A stretch of 57,690 nucleotides of DNA. Origin: an uncultured Spirochaetota bacterium. GTDB taxonomy: Bacteria > Spirochaetota > Spirochaetia > JAFGXN01. The notes below the pieces were generated by a model. That model had not been told where the DNA came from. It did no database searches and saw only the letters and a program-made list of their open reading frames with translations. The DNA lies in NCBI GenBank assembly GCA_944388995.1, contig CALXKN010000010.1, positions 1 through 57,690 of the forward strand, given 5' to 3'. Below are positions 35,039 to 43,752 of the stretch, piece after piece. The translations under genes and the position numbers were made by a program. Each line of letters opens with the position of its first letter. Position 1 is the stretch's first letter.

Positions 35039-36211
35039 TTATGCGTCCGCATCCGTTGAAATGGAACGCAGGCGTTTGACGGCTCTTGCGACAATGTCAA
35101 CGGCCCGGACGACCTCTTCTTCCGTTGACATACGGGAAAGACTGAAACGGATTCCCGTATGCGACAGATTTTTATTCAGATTCATCGCTTCAAAAAGCGG
35201 ATTGGCTTCCAGCGATTCGGAGGCGCAGGCGCTGCCGGTCGAAGCGGCCAAACCTTCCCGGTTTAAATCCCACAGCATGGCTTCGCCTTCAATCCCTTTA
35301 AAGCTGATAAACGAAGTGTTGGGCGTTCTCAGCTCCCGGTCGCCGACAACAAAGGTTCCGTCAATTTTCAGAACCTCGTCCTCAAAAGTATCCCTCAGTC
35401 TGCGGACAACGGTGTTTTCGTAAGGCAGCGCCGCCACCGCCAATTCCAGCGCAAGCCCCATACCGACGGCTCCGGCGGTGTTGACCGTTCCGCTGCGCAG
35501 TCCGCCCATTTGATCGCCGCCGTGAAGCAGCGGAACAAACGGCGCTCCGTTTTTCAGATAAAGTCCGCCGACGCCCTTCGGTCCGTGGAACTTGTGCGCG
35601 GTAAAGGTCAGATAATCGACGGGAATCTCCCGCACCGAAACGGGAAGCTTTCCGACAGCCTGAACGGCGTCGGTGTGGAAAAGAACGCCGTTTTCGTGCG
35701 CCGTTTCGCACAGCCGGCGGATCGGATTGATCAGACCGGTTTCGCTGTTGGCCCAGACAACGGAAACCAAAGCCGTTTTATCGGGATCGATGAGATCCTT
35801 CAGCGCATCGGCATCCGCAATCCCGCGGCCGTTTACCGGAAGCTCGATGATTTCCGCGCCCTGTGACGCCAAAAATTCCGCCGTATGGGAGACGCTGTGG
35901 TGTTCAACTTTACTGACAATGATTTGCTTTTTGGAGCCGTTGAGGATTTGCGAAATCCATGCGCTTTTTAAAACAGTATTATTGCCTTCCGTCGCGCAGC
36001 CGTTAATGATAATCGTGTCTTCGTCGGCCGCTCCGATTCCGGCGTACAACCGATCCAGCGCCTCGCTTAAAGGCCGGCGCGCTTCCGTTCCGAATTCATG
36101 CAGCGAATTGGGATTTCCGTACTTTTCCGTCAGAAACGGCGCCATCGCCTCGGCAACGCGGTCGTCCGCGCGGGTTGTGGCATTATTGTCAAAATAAATC
36201 CTTTCATTCAT
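35039..36211 (-). CDS. nifS: Cysteine desulfurase NifS
   Basis: The 390-residue PLP enzyme takes sulfur from cysteine for Fe-S cluster assembly. The PLP Lys is in TAHKFHGPKG near 205, the active-site Cys in GSACASES near 330, and the N-terminal DNNATTR motif is intact. It is followed by nifU, its usual partner. The ATG at 36211 has no ribosome binding site, and a TATACT hexamer ends nine bases before it, so the mRNA may have almost no leader. Cysteine would come from the CysE pathway. Confidence 0.94.
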   Translation of the reverse strand: MNERIYFDNNATTRADDRVAEAMAPFLTEKYGNPNSLHEFGTEARRPLSEALDRLYAGIGAADEDTIIINGCATEGNNTVLKSAWISQILNGSKKQIIVSKVEHHSVSHTAEFLASQGAEIIELPVNGRGIADADALKDLIDPDKTALVSVVWANSETGLINPIRRLCETAHENGVLFHTDAVQAVGKLPVSVREIPVDYLTFTAHKFHGPKGVGGLYLKNGAPFVPLLHGGDQMGGLRSGTVNTAGAVGMGLALELAVAALPYENTVVRRLRDTFEDEVLKIDGTFVVGDRELRTPNTSFISFKGIEGEAMLWDLNREGLAASTGSACASESLEANPLFEAMNLNKNLSHTGIRFSLSRMSTEEEVVRAVDIVARAVKRLRSISTDADA

Positions 36212-36220
36212 ATCAAATTC

Positions 36221-36249
36221 AGTATAAAAAAAACGGCGTCGAACGGCAA
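36221..36249 (-). promoter_or_regulatory. Candidate nifSU promoter inside the surE terminator
   Basis: On the minus strand TTGCCG (36244-36249), a 17-base spacer and TATACT (36221-36226) lie within the hairpin and T-run that ends surE. The -35 match is only moderate. Confidence 0.4.
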
Positions 36250-36259
36250 GCGGACGCCG
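36226..36259 (-). terminator. Terminator of surE
   Basis: The stem CGGCGTC / GACGCCG (36234-36240 with 36253-36259) is followed on the minus strand by eight T, shortly after the surE stop. Confidence 0.65.
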
Positions 36260-36286
36260 GAAAGAATCGGTAAAAATCGAACGGTT

Positions 36287-36997
36287 TCAGTCAGCCGCTT
36301 CGGGATGAATTTTAATGAGGGAGAGCGCAATTTTTCCCTGTGAAACCAAATAACTGTCGGAGTTTGGGTCGACAGGCGGTTTTGGAGCTCCTCCCATTAA
36401 GAAATAATATTCACTTTTATCCGCGGCAATGAACTTTTCGATTTTATCGGAATAAAACCGCCGCGCCGGCACCGCTCTGATAAACGGATCTTTCTCAGAA
36501 ATTCCACACGGAAGATTAATATTGATAAACGTATCGGGACGCCACAACGCGGCAATTTCTTCAAAGCGGCTGCGAAGCCACCGCGCCGCCGTGTCATACT
36601 CTTTTTCCTCCGCCTTGTGAGCACCGCAAAGAGAAACCGCCATTGCCGGAACGCCCCACAATGCGGCCTGCCGCGCGGCGGCTGCCGTTCCCGAGTAGAT
36701 CAAATCGGTTCCGAGGTTCGGTCCGGCATTAATTCCCGAAATCACCCAATCGGGACGGTTTTCCAAAACTCCGAGCAGCGAGTACATCACACAGTCGGCC
36801 GGAAATCCGGAGCAGGCAAAACGGCGCTCTCCTTTTTTGATGACCCGAACGGGATGAACCAAAGTCAGCGTCTGCGATGTTCCGCTTCGTTCGCGATCCG
36901 GAGCCACCACTTCATAGTCAAAAGAAGAAAACGCTCTCGTCAGCGCTTCGATTCCCGGCGCGCCGTAACCGTCATCATTCGAAAACAAAATCTTCAT
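36287..36997 (-). CDS. surE: 5'/3'-nucleotidase SurE
   Basis: SurE is a metal-dependent phosphatase acting on nucleoside monophosphates and short polyphosphates. The start at 36997 gives the standard N-terminus MKILFSNDDG with the metal-binding Asp pair, and has GAGGCG in front; the longer open frame would run through the rpmE gene and is not credible. Other family motifs are SGINAGPNLG near 90 and YSGTAAAARQA near 105. At 236 residues the length is slightly short but normal. It lies directly after the rpmE terminator and ends in its own hairpin. Confidence 0.93.
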   Translation of the reverse strand: MKILFSNDDGYGAPGIEALTRAFSSFDYEVVAPDRERSGTSQTLTLVHPVRVIKKGERRFACSGFPADCVMYSLLGVLENRPDWVISGINAGPNLGTDLIYSGTAAAARQAALWGVPAMAVSLCGAHKAEEKEYDTAARWLRSRFEEIAALWRPDTFININLPCGISEKDPFIRAVPARRFYSDKIEKFIAADKSEYYFLMGGAPKPPVDPNSDSYLVSQGKIALSLIKIHPEAAD

Positions 36998-37010
36998 ATT
37001 CCGCGCCTCA

Positions 37011-37037
37011 AAAAAAAGCTGTCCGTCAGGACAGCTT
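37011..37037 (-). terminator. Terminator of rpmE
   Basis: A nine-pair stem AAGCTGTCC / GGACAGCTT with loop GTCA (37016-37037) is followed on the minus strand by a T-run, 10 bases after the rpmE stop. The surE ribosome binding site lies just beyond it. Confidence 0.75.
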
Positions 37038-37046
37038 CGCAACCGA

Positions 37047-37256
37047 TTATTTATCGGTTTTGACATTGTACTTTTTATTGAATCGTTCGATCCGTCCCGC
37101 CGTGTCAACCAACTTCTGTTTGCCTGTATAAAACGGGTGGCATTTCGAACAAATTTCAATGGAAGTATCGCCCAAAGTCGATTTGGTTTCAATCACATTT
37201 CCGCAAGCGCATGTAAACTTGGCGGTTTTATATGTGGGATGAATGCCCTTTTTCAT
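37047..37256 (-). CDS. rpmE: 50S ribosomal protein L31, zinc-binding form
   Basis: The 69-residue protein begins MKKGIHPTY and has Cys at 16, 18, 37 and 40 (CAC and CSKC), the zinc-binding C+ form of L31. The motif HPFYTGKQK is typical of the family. A strong GGAGG precedes the ATG. It follows rho, as in other spirochaetes from memory, with 54 bases between. Confidence 0.95.
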   Translation of the reverse strand: MKKGIHPTYKTAKFTCACGNVIETKSTLGDTSIEICSKCHPFYTGKQKLVDTAGRIERFNKKYNVKTDK

Positions 37257-37310
37257 ACTTCTTTTCCTCCGAAATCAATCTGTCGTTTTATTTTAGCAGT
37301 TTTCCGATTA

Positions 37311-38921
37311 TTAATCAACCGCCGCGTCGTTCATCGAACGCAAAAACGCTTCATTGTCCTTCGTTTTCGACATTTTATCGATGAGAAGTTCCATGATGTC
37401 CAAATCTTCCATCGGGCTGAGAACCTTCCGCAGCAGCCAGATTTTGGCCATTTCCTCTTCGGTCAGCAGCAGATCCTCTTTTCGGGTTCCCGATTTTTTA
37501 ACGCTGATGGCGGGGAAAATCCGCCGCTCGCTCATCCGCCGGTCAAGAACGATTTCCGAGTTTCCGGTTCCCTTAAACTCTTCGAAAATCACTTCATCCA
37601 TACGGCTGCCTGTTTCAATCAGCGCAGACCCGATAATAGTCAGACTGCCGCCGTTTTTGACATTTCTTGCCGCACCGAAGAACTTTTTCGGTTTATGGAG
37701 TGCGTTTGAGTCAACGCCTCCGGAGAGAATTTTCCCCGACGCCGGAACGGTTTGATTGTAGGCGCGCGCCAATCTCGTGATTGAATCGAGTAAAATCACC
37801 ACGTCGCGGTTGTTTTCTACCAACCGTTTTGCTTTTTCGATCACCATCTCCGCTACCTGGCAGTGGCGCGTTGCCTGTTCATCAAACGTGGAAGCGATCA
37901 CTTCGCCTTTTACATTTTGACGCATATCGGTGACCTCTTCCGGCCGTTCGTCAATCAGCAGCACAATCAAATCGATTTCGGGGTGATTTTCCGTAACGGC
38001 GTTTGCGATTTTTTGCAGCAGTACGGTTTTTCCCGTTCGCGGAGGAGCAACAATCAGGCTTCGCTGACCTTTTCCGATCGGCGCAAACAGATTAATAACG
38101 CGCATCGAAATGTCGCCGTTTTTTGTTTCAAGGTTGATGCGCTCATTCGGATAAAGCGGCACCAGATTATCGAAAGGAATCCGCGTTTTGGCGGCCGCCG
38201 GACTGCCGAAATTGATGTGTTCGACCTGCAGAAGCGCAAAATACTTCTCCCCCGGACGGGGCGAACGGACCAACCCTCCGACAACGTCACCGGTTTTCAA
38301 ATTCAACTTTCGAATTTGATGCGGAGAAACATAAATGTCGTCGGGGCCGGGAAGGTAGCTGTTCTGCGGCAGGCGCAGAAATCCGAAGTTGTCAGGCAGA
38401 ATTTCCAACGAACCGTAGCCTTGAATGACGCCGCCGCTTTGTGTATGCTGCTTCAGAATTTCGGAGATGACCTCCTGAATTTTCATATTGGAGAGCGCTT
38501 CTCGGGAAACACCCATCGATTCAGCCATTTCTCTCAATTCGGAGTAGTCTTTAACAGTCAGTTCGTTGATGACAATTTTCGGCCGATCAACAATGTCTTC
38601 CATGGATAAATCCGCATCTTCAAATTCTCGGGGTTCTTTGGGATCTTTTGCCTCCCGACTCTCCTTTACCGCCGGGGTTTCGGTGGAAACCGTAAATTTG
38701 GCCGGTTTTTTGCGTTTCAGCGCAACCGTGCGACGGGATTTTTCCGGCTCTCCGCCCTCTTCGGAGCGCGCGGAAAGACCGCTTCCGTCGGTCGGAACTT
38801 CTTCCGCCGTTTTTTTTGCCGCTTTCACCTTTTTTACGGTTACGCGCCGTTTGTCGGCAGGCGCTTCGCCCGTTTCCGAAAACAAATTTCCCTGCTCCGT
38901 TCCGGATAAATTTTCATCCAT
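37311..38921 (-). CDS. rho: Transcription termination factor Rho with long charged N-terminal extension
   Basis: Rho is a hexameric RNA helicase that ends transcription. The 536-residue chain has a charged, low-complexity N-terminal region of about 115 residues rich in Lys, Arg and Glu. The RNA-binding domain follows, with [15 protein letters not shown] near 170, then the ATPase core with Walker A APPRTGKT near 292 and Walker [17 protein letters not shown] near 355. The core is complete. The extension is longer than in E. coli Rho and similar in kind to insertions in Bacteroidetes and actinobacteria. A perfect consensus promoter with a leader of about 80 bases lies upstream. Confidence 0.95.
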   Translation of the reverse strand: MDENLSGTEQGNLFSETGEAPADKRRVTVKKVKAAKKTAEEVPTDGSGLSARSEEGGEPEKSRRTVALKRKKPAKFTVSTETPAVKESREAKDPKEPREFEDADLSMEDIVDRPKIVINELTVKDYSELREMAESMGVSREALSNMKIQEVISEILKQHTQSGGVIQGYGSLEILPDNFGFLRLPQNSYLPGPDDIYVSPHQIRKLNLKTGDVVGGLVRSPRPGEKYFALLQVEHINFGSPAAAKTRIPFDNLVPLYPNERINLETKNGDISMRVINLFAPIGKGQRSLIVAPPRTGKTVLLQKIANAVTENHPEIDLIVLLIDERPEEVTDMRQNVKGEVIASTFDEQATRHCQVAEMVIEKAKRLVENNRDVVILLDSITRLARAYNQTVPASGKILSGGVDSNALHKPKKFFGAARNVKNGGSLTIIGSALIETGSRMDEVIFEEFKGTGNSEIVLDRRMSERRIFPAISVKKSGTRKEDLLLTEEEMAKIWLLRKVLSPMEDLDIMELLIDKMSKTKDNEAFLRSMNDAAVD

Positions 38922-39006
38922 AAAAGATTTTCCTCTGTTTATTTTGGTTTCTGATTGATTTTGAAAATAAAATGACCTTTATCAGTTCAGCCGAATGAAC
39001 GTATTA

Positions 39007-39035
39007 ATTATATAGAAAGAACGCCGGATTGTCAA
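39007..39035 (-). promoter_or_regulatory. Consensus promoter of rho
   Basis: On the minus strand TTGACA (39030-39035), exactly 17 bases and TATAAT (39007-39012) match the sigma-70 consensus at every position. The start point would be near 39000, leaving about 80 bases of untranslated leader before the ATG at 38921. That would be a possible site for Rho autoregulation, as known in E. coli. Confidence 0.8.
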
Positions 39036-39040
39036 GCGTT

Positions 39041-39532
39041 TTATTCTGCCAGCATCCGAATCAGCGTCAGCGCCGCCTGCCTTCGGACGTCCTCCCGTCC
39101 GCCCTGAAACAAAAAACGGCCGATTTTTTCACCTCGCGACCCCGCTGTTCCGATAAAAACCGTCCCGACAGGCTTTTCCGGCGTTCCGCCTCCGGGACCG
39201 GCAATTCCGGAAACTGCACCGGCAACGGCGCATCCGGTCTTCTGCCGCAAACCTTTCAGCATCTCCGAAACGGTTTCGGAAGAAACGGCGCCGAAACGCG
39301 TCAACGTTTCTTTCGAAACGCCCAAATCGCGCTGTTTCGCTTCATTTGAATAAACAATATATCCACACAGAAACCGAGAAGAGACCCCCGGAATCTCGGT
39401 AAAAGCGGCTGCACACAAACCTCCTGTGCACGACTCCGCCAACGCAAACGTCAGCCGTTCGGCTTGAAAAAAATCGAATGTTTTGAGGGCAGCCTTCGTC
39501 AACTCAGACGAAATATTCGGCACCACCGTCAC
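39041..39532 (-). CDS. pncC: Nicotinamide-nucleotide amidase (CinA C-terminal domain)
   Basis: The 163-residue protein is a stand-alone CinA C-terminal domain. This domain deamidates nicotinamide mononucleotide for pyridine nucleotide salvage. Family motifs are ALAESCTGG near 30, the YSNEAK segment near 61, and SGIAGPGGGTPEKPVGTVF near 107-125. The N-terminal competence-type domain is absent. Its ATG overlaps the bactofilin stop as ATGA. Confidence 0.92.
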   Translation of the reverse strand: MTVVPNISSELTKAALKTFDFFQAERLTFALAESCTGGLCAAAFTEIPGVSSRFLCGYIVYSNEAKQRDLGVSKETLTRFGAVSSETVSEMLKGLRQKTGCAVAGAVSGIAGPGGGTPEKPVGTVFIGTAGSRGEKIGRFLFQGGREDVRRQAALTLIRMLAE

Positions 39533-39927
39533 GATTTTAATGCCGCCTTGATTTTTTCCGCAGGAGCCGAAAAAATATCGATGTCGACCGCCGTCGGTTT
39601 CAGCATTTCACAGTGTCCAATCAATTCAACTCCGTCATCGATTCTCAAACGGGAAGTTTTAATGTCGCCTTTGATTTTCGCTGTCGGCATCAAATCAAGA
39701 GCGTCGGAAACCGTAATGTCGCCCGTCACTTTTCCTGCAATGACCATTGATTTTGCGGTAATATCGGCTTCAACTTCTGCGCCGTCGTCAATATACAGAA
39801 ATCCGTCGCAGTTGATGAGACCTTTAACGCGTCCTTTGATTTTCATCGCCGATGAAAAGCGAAAAGTCCCTTCAAAATATGTTCCTTCTGCCAAAGTAGT
39901 CACGATTTTGGTATTGCGAATCGACAT
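39529..39927 (-). CDS. Bactofilin-type cytoskeletal protein
   Basis: The 132-residue protein has the short-repeat beta-helix typical of bactofilins: strands such as FEGTFRFSSAMKIKGRVKG, GFLYIDDGAEVEADI and KSMVIAGKVTGDITVSDAL. Short polar tails lie on both sides. Bactofilins polymerise without nucleotide and shape cells. The start at 39927 is favoured because GAGGAGA lies seven bases before it. It is coupled to pncC by ATGA and follows lnt. Confidence 0.88.
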   Translation of the reverse strand: MSIRNTKIVTTLAEGTYFEGTFRFSSAMKIKGRVKGLINCDGFLYIDDGAEVEADITAKSMVIAGKVTGDITVSDALDLMPTAKIKGDIKTSRLRIDDGVELIGHCEMLKPTAVDIDIFSAPAEKIKAALKS

Positions 39928-39957
39928 GAAAAATCTCCTCATCTATTTTTATCATAT

Positions 39958-41622
39958 TTACTTTTTTTTGGCAAGTTTTCCGCGGCCGGAGGATTTGCGG
40001 AATACCGCCGCCCGCTTCATTCTGTAAACGGCGGCGATGATAACCGCAGCGGCAAGCGCCGGCGCAAAGCCGTTACGCAAAACGAATGCGTTGACGGTTT
40101 TTGACGGCCGAAACAACGGAACGTCGGCTGTCAGCGTTGTTTTCAGAAACGGCGGCAGCGACGCTTGTATGCGTCCGTTGGGGAGAATCACTGCAGTTGT
40201 GCCGGAGTTGGTCGCCCTTATGGTCGGCAGTCCCGTTTCAATCGAGCGAAAAACGGCTATCGCAGCATGCTGCCTTTGCGCCGCATCAGATTCCGCCCAA
40301 AGGTCATTGGTCAAATTGATCAGCAGCCGCGCACCGTTACGGACGTCTTCGCGGGAAATATCGCTGAAAACATCTTCATAACAAATGTTGACCGCAAAAG
40401 GCACGCCGCCGGCACTTTTAAAAAGCACCGAACCTTCCCCGCGATCCCATAACTGACAACCGTGCGCCTCCAAAAAACGGACTGCCGCCGGAAAACTCTC
40501 CTTCAGCGGAAAATCTTCGACAATCGGTACCAGATGACGCTTTCGATAAATGCCTTCGACACGTCCGTTTTTCAACACAACAGCCGCGTTGTAGGAACGG
40601 CGATTAAGACGACCGATTCCGGCAGAATCGTAAACCACCGGAGGCAGCGACGGATCTCCGATGACGCTTTCGCTGTTGCCAGTGATGAAGGTTCCCGGCA
40701 CCGTTTTTGCCCATTCAAGAAACTGCCTGACCAACTCTTTGGATTGAGGATCGGTATCATAGCGCGTATGCCAGTCGATTCCCGGCACCAGCGCCGTTTC
40801 AGGCCAAATGACGAAGTCATAAGGGCGGCTGTCTGCGTTTGAAGTCAAAGCGTCATCCGTCAATTTTTTAAGGATTTCATAATTACGCCGGTACGTCTGA
40901 AAACCGCCCGACCATGTATCTCCGGAGTGCTGAACCGTCAAAATTTTCACCGACTCTCCCGTCGGCTTAACGGAGGCAATTTGAACCGCACCGAAAACAA
41001 TCGCCGTAACGAAAAAAACAGCAAATCCACCCACGGCAATCCGCTGTTTTTTAAGGAAGATCGGAAAATTCCGCACTGTCTCTTTTATCGAATTTCCGAT
41101 CGCCGCCGCAAAAAAGGCCGCCGGAAACGCCAGACAAAATGAAACGCCAAAAACACCCAAAACCGCCGCAATCCCGCGCACCCCGGGAACGGAATACTGC
41201 GTGTACCCGATAATTCCGTAGGGAAATGCCAAAAATCCGACAGTTTTCAGAGCTTCAAAAACCGTAAACCCGGCCGCCGCCGCAATCCACGCGGCATCGC
41301 CAAAAAGCCGCCGTACCGCCGCCGCGTAAACCGCCAGCAGCAGATAGGCAAACGCCATCACCGTGCAGACAAAAATCATCGCCAGCGGGTTAAAGGTCCA
41401 AAGCCAGTAACAGACAAAAAGATAAGTCAAAACGCCGGACGCCGGCACCGATAAGAAACGGCTTTTTTCGGTTTTTAAAAGAAGAAAAAAAAGAAAAAAA
41501 AGAGCGAACGGAGCCGCAAAAGGCAAACCGTTTTTGAAAACGGGATTCGGGAATGCCAAAGCCGTCAGCGCAGGATACAAAACCACCGCCGCAAGAATCA
41601 GTCCCGACCGCAGAGGTTTCAT
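39958..41622 (-). CDS. lnt: Apolipoprotein N-acyltransferase
   Basis: Lnt adds the third acyl chain to lipoproteins, matching the many lipoprotein genes in this window. About seven or eight membrane helices fill residues 1-215, followed by a periplasmic nitrilase-like domain. The catalytic residues are visible: Glu in IWPETALVPG, Lys in YRKRHLVP and Cys in NICYEDVF. The ATG at 41622 overlaps the HU stop as ATGA and gives 554 residues, preferred to a TTG five codons earlier. The C-terminus ends in a last helix and a Lys-rich tail. Confidence 0.93.
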   Translation of the reverse strand: MKPLRSGLILAAVVLYPALTALAFPNPVFKNGLPFAAPFALFFLFFLLLKTEKSRFLSVPASGVLTYLFVCYWLWTFNPLAMIFVCTVMAFAYLLLAVYAAAVRRLFGDAAWIAAAAGFTVFEALKTVGFLAFPYGIIGYTQYSVPGVRGIAAVLGVFGVSFCLAFPAAFFAAAIGNSIKETVRNFPIFLKKQRIAVGGFAVFFVTAIVFGAVQIASVKPTGESVKILTVQHSGDTWSGGFQTYRRNYEILKKLTDDALTSNADSRPYDFVIWPETALVPGIDWHTRYDTDPQSKELVRQFLEWAKTVPGTFITGNSESVIGDPSLPPVVYDSAGIGRLNRRSYNAAVVLKNGRVEGIYRKRHLVPIVEDFPLKESFPAAVRFLEAHGCQLWDRGEGSVLFKSAGGVPFAVNICYEDVFSDISREDVRNGARLLINLTNDLWAESDAAQRQHAAIAVFRSIETGLPTIRATNSGTTAVILPNGRIQASLPPFLKTTLTADVPLFRPSKTVNAFVLRNGFAPALAAAVIIAAVYRMKRAAVFRKSSGRGKLAKKK

Positions 41623-41945
41623 TTGCGGAGATCCCAAACGCGGTTTTTTAACTCTTTCCCCGGACGAAAAACCGCAACGCCGTGATTTTCAACGCTGACG
41701 GTTTCACCGGTTCGAGGATTGCGCGCGCATTGACGGCCTTTGCGAACTTTAACCTCAAATGTCCCCAAACCTCGCAGCTCTATAACGCTGCCGGACGCCA
41801 ACGCCTCTTTAATTTCGAACAAAAGCGTATCGACAATACGCACCAACTCCGACTTTCTTCCGAAAAATTCTCCTGCGTTCCAAATTCGATCCACGAGTTC
41901 CGCTTTTGTGACTTTTGTGACGGATTTTTCTTCCCGTTCGGACAA
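41619..41945 (-). CDS. HU/IHF-family DNA-binding protein
   Basis: The 108-residue histone-like protein has the family layout: a helical body (TKAELVDRIW ... ALASGSVIEL) and the DNA-binding arm with GRQCARNPRTGE, where NPRTGE is the usual arm-tip motif. A short charged N-terminal extension of about 12 residues is additional. It overlaps lnt by ATGA. The same HU-lnt pairing occurs in T. pallidum, from memory. Confidence 0.93.
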   Translation of the reverse strand: MSEREEKSVTKVTKAELVDRIWNAGEFFGRKSELVRIVDTLLFEIKEALASGSVIELRGLGTFEVKVRKGRQCARNPRTGETVSVENHGVAVFRPGKELKNRVWDLRK

Positions 41946-41964
41946 AATAACCCCCGAAAAACAA

Positions 41965-41992
41965 AAAATATCCGACAGAAATCGGATATTTT
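41965..41992. terminator. Terminator after rpsT
   Basis: The stem AAAATATCCGA / TCGGATATTTT with a six-base loop lies 23 bases after the rpsT stop. The A- and T-runs on both sides make it work on either strand. Confidence 0.7.
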
Positions 41993-42014
41993 CGCCGCGG
42001 ATTAATTCAGATAA

Positions 42015-42275
42015 TTAAATCCGGTTGATTTGTTTCATGAAACGCGATTTTTTCCGCGCAGCCATATTCGAATGAAAAACGCCTTTCCCTTCGGCGGTAT
42101 CGATTAATTTTTCGAAAATTTTGAACTGAGCCAACGCTCCGTCTTTGTCGCGTTCGGCAATAGCCGACGAAACTTTTTTCATTGCCGTGCGTACCGCGCT
42201 CTTCGTCATACGATTGCGAAGCGTCCGCCGCTCGGTTTGTCTGATTCTCTTTTTTGAAGATTTATTGTTTGCCAA
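42015..42275 (-). CDS. rpsT: 30S ribosomal protein S20
   Basis: The 86-residue, very basic helical protein begins MANNKSSKKRIRQTERR and has the S20 pattern including GVFHSNMAARKKSRF near the C-terminus. A GGAGG ribosome binding site precedes the ATG. It lies 20 bases after the 56-residue zinc ribbon gene and ends in a hairpin terminator. Confidence 0.95.
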   Translation of the reverse strand: MANNKSSKKRIRQTERRTLRNRMTKSAVRTAMKKVSSAIAERDKDGALAQFKIFEKLIDTAEGKGVFHSNMAARKKSRFMKQINRI

Positions 42276-42295
42276 AGTTTTTTCCTCCGCTCGGT

Positions 42296-42466
42296 TTATT
42301 TAAAATCTTTCGGTCTGCGCTCTTGACGATTGCACTTTTCACACACAGCCACATTTTGCGCTTTTCCGTTTTTAAACAACGTTCTCATTTTAACTTCGCC
42401 GCCGCACGGACAGGCGAATTTATGGGTATTGGAACCGACACGAGAGTTTTTTGAAGCCTGCGCCAT
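42296..42466 (-). CDS. Small zinc ribbon protein upstream of rpsT, 56 aa
   Basis: A 56-residue basic protein starting at 42466 behind GAGGAG. It has CPCGG and CEKC pairs with basic stretches between them (KMRTLFKNGKAQN) and a basic C-terminus. Size, charge and the zinc ribbon resemble ribosomal proteins or small RNA-binding factors, and it is co-transcribed with rpsT, so a ribosome-associated role is plausible. I do not recognise it as L28, L32, L33 or L36. Confidence 0.75.
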   Translation of the reverse strand: MAQASKNSRVGSNTHKFACPCGGEVKMRTLFKNGKAQNVAVCEKCNRQERRPKDFK

Positions 42467-42576
42467 ATTCGAATCTCCTCATAATACTGAAATGGATCTT
42501 ATGAAGAAGAATACACAAATTCGAAAAGAAAATCAAGCGGTCTTCTTTATTTTTGTGATTAATGTTAAAGTTAAGT

Positions 42577-43578
42577 ATGGAAATGATTTCGGAATGCGTT
42601 CTCAATTTCAGCGAAGGCCGCCGCCGTGAAATAATTGACGCTGTCGCCAATGCGGCTGCGGAAGTTGACGGTGTGTTTGTTCTGCAAATCGACAGCCACA
42701 AAGACGCCAACCGCACTGTTTTGACATTTGCCGGAGATCCCGAAAGCGTCTGCGAAGCCGCCTTCCGCGCGGTCAAAACGGCTGCCGAACGGATTGACAT
42801 GCGCCTCCACAGCGGCACGCACGCACGAATCGGCGCCGCCGATGTGGTTCCGATTGTGCCGGTCAAAGGGCTTTCCCTTGCCGATGCCGTCAGCCGCGCA
42901 CGGGCGCTGGGCGAACGCATCGGCGGCGAACTGCGTCTGCCGGTTTATTTATACGCCGAAGCGGCGCGCAGCGAACAACGCAGACGGCTGCCTTTTATCC
43001 GCCGCGGCGAATACGAAGGGTTGGCGGCACGTATGGCCGACGGATTTCTCCCCGATTACGGACCGACCGTCTTCAACCCTCGTTTCGGCGCCTGCGCCGT
43101 CGGTGCGCGGCGTTTTATGATTGCGTATAATGTCAACATTCCGGGGAACGAATCGATTCTGCCGATTTTAAACCGAATCGCCGCACGGCTGCGCAGCTCG
43201 GGCGACGGAAAAAAAGCCGGCCGACTGAAAGAAGTTCAGGCTAAGCCGTGGTTCAGTTCCGATTTCGGAATGTGCCAGATGACCGCCAACCTTTTCGATT
43301 TCCGTAAAACCGGCGTCGAAGGCTTTTTTGAAGCCGTTAAAGCCGAGTGTATGCGGGAAGGGCTTTCGGTTGACGGCAGCGAACTTGTCGGATTGATCCC
43401 GGCGGAAGCGCTTCTGCAGGCCGCCGACTTTTACGGCTTTCCGAACTCCGGAAAAAACGAAGCCGACGCCTGTGCGTTTGCCGGCGAGCGTTTGGGGTTA
43501 AATCGATGCAAACCGTTTAACGTCCAAGAACGGGTTTTTGAATTCGCACTCGAAAAGGCAAAAAAACAGTCGGAATGA
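42577..43578 (+). CDS. Glutamate formimidoyltransferase
   Basis: The product transfers the formimino group from N-formimino-glutamate to tetrahydrofolate in histidine degradation. The start ISECVLNFSEGRR near residue 4-16 is the family signature. FNPRFGACAVGARRFMIAYNVN lies near 160-180. The chain has only the transferase half; the cyclodeaminase half of the bifunctional FTCD enzyme is missing. Starting at 42577 gives 333 residues and fits family N-termini better than the ATG five codons earlier. No ribosome binding site is obvious. The rest of the histidine pathway is not in the window. Confidence 0.9.
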   Translation: MEMISECVLNFSEGRRREIIDAVANAAAEVDGVFVLQIDSHKDANRTVLTFAGDPESVCEAAFRAVKTAAERIDMRLHSGTHARIGAADVVPIVPVKGLSLADAVSRARALGERIGGELRLPVYLYAEAARSEQRRRLPFIRRGEYEGLAARMADGFLPDYGPTVFNPRFGACAVGARRFMIAYNVNIPGNESILPILNRIAARLRSSGDGKKAGRLKEVQAKPWFSSDFGMCQMTANLFDFRKTGVEGFFEAVKAECMREGLSVDGSELVGLIPAEALLQAADFYGFPNSGKNEADACAFAGERLGLNRCKPFNVQERVFEFALEKAKKQSE

Positions 43579-43579
43579 A

Positions 43580-43608
43580 TTGACATTTTCCCCTGTTGTC
43601 ATTAGAAT
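43580..43608 (+). promoter_or_regulatory. tRNA-Leu promoter
   Basis: TTGACA (43580-43585), 17 bases and TAGAAT (43603-43608) put the start point about three bases before the mature tRNA. Confidence 0.75.
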
Positions 43609-43617
43609 GTTTAAAAA

Positions 43618-43701
43618 GCCGGTGTGGTGAAATTGGTAGACACAGTAGACTCAAAATCTGCCGGGTTCACGCCCATAACGGTTCAAGTCCGTTCACCGGC
43701 A
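43618..43701 (+). tRNA. tRNA-Leu, anticodon CAA
   Basis: An 84-base class II tRNA with acceptor stem GCCGGTG / CACCGGC and discriminator A. The anticodon stem is GTAGA / TCTGC, and the loop CTCAAAA gives anticodon CAA (reads UUG). It has a long variable arm and a T stem AACGG / CCGTT. The 3' CCA is not encoded. Confidence 0.95.
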
Positions 43702-43702
43702 A

Positions 43703-43730
43703 AAAAGGTCTCCGAAAAGGAGACCTTTTT
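43703..43730 (+). terminator. Terminator after tRNA-Leu
   Basis: The stem AAAAGGTCTCC / GGAGACCTTTT starts two bases after the tRNA and ends in a T-run. Confidence 0.8.
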
Positions 43731-43752
43731 GTTTTCCGGCGGACAGACAGCG

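Noticed and set aside
34047-36211. nifS-nifU as sign of nitrogen fixation
   Set aside because: No nifH, nifD or nifK is present, and NIF-type Fe-S assembly serves general needs in many anaerobes.
36998-37192. 65-residue N-terminal extension of SurE
   Set aside because: It would run through the rpmE terminator and coding region, and the standard SurE N-terminus begins at 36997 behind a ribosome binding site.
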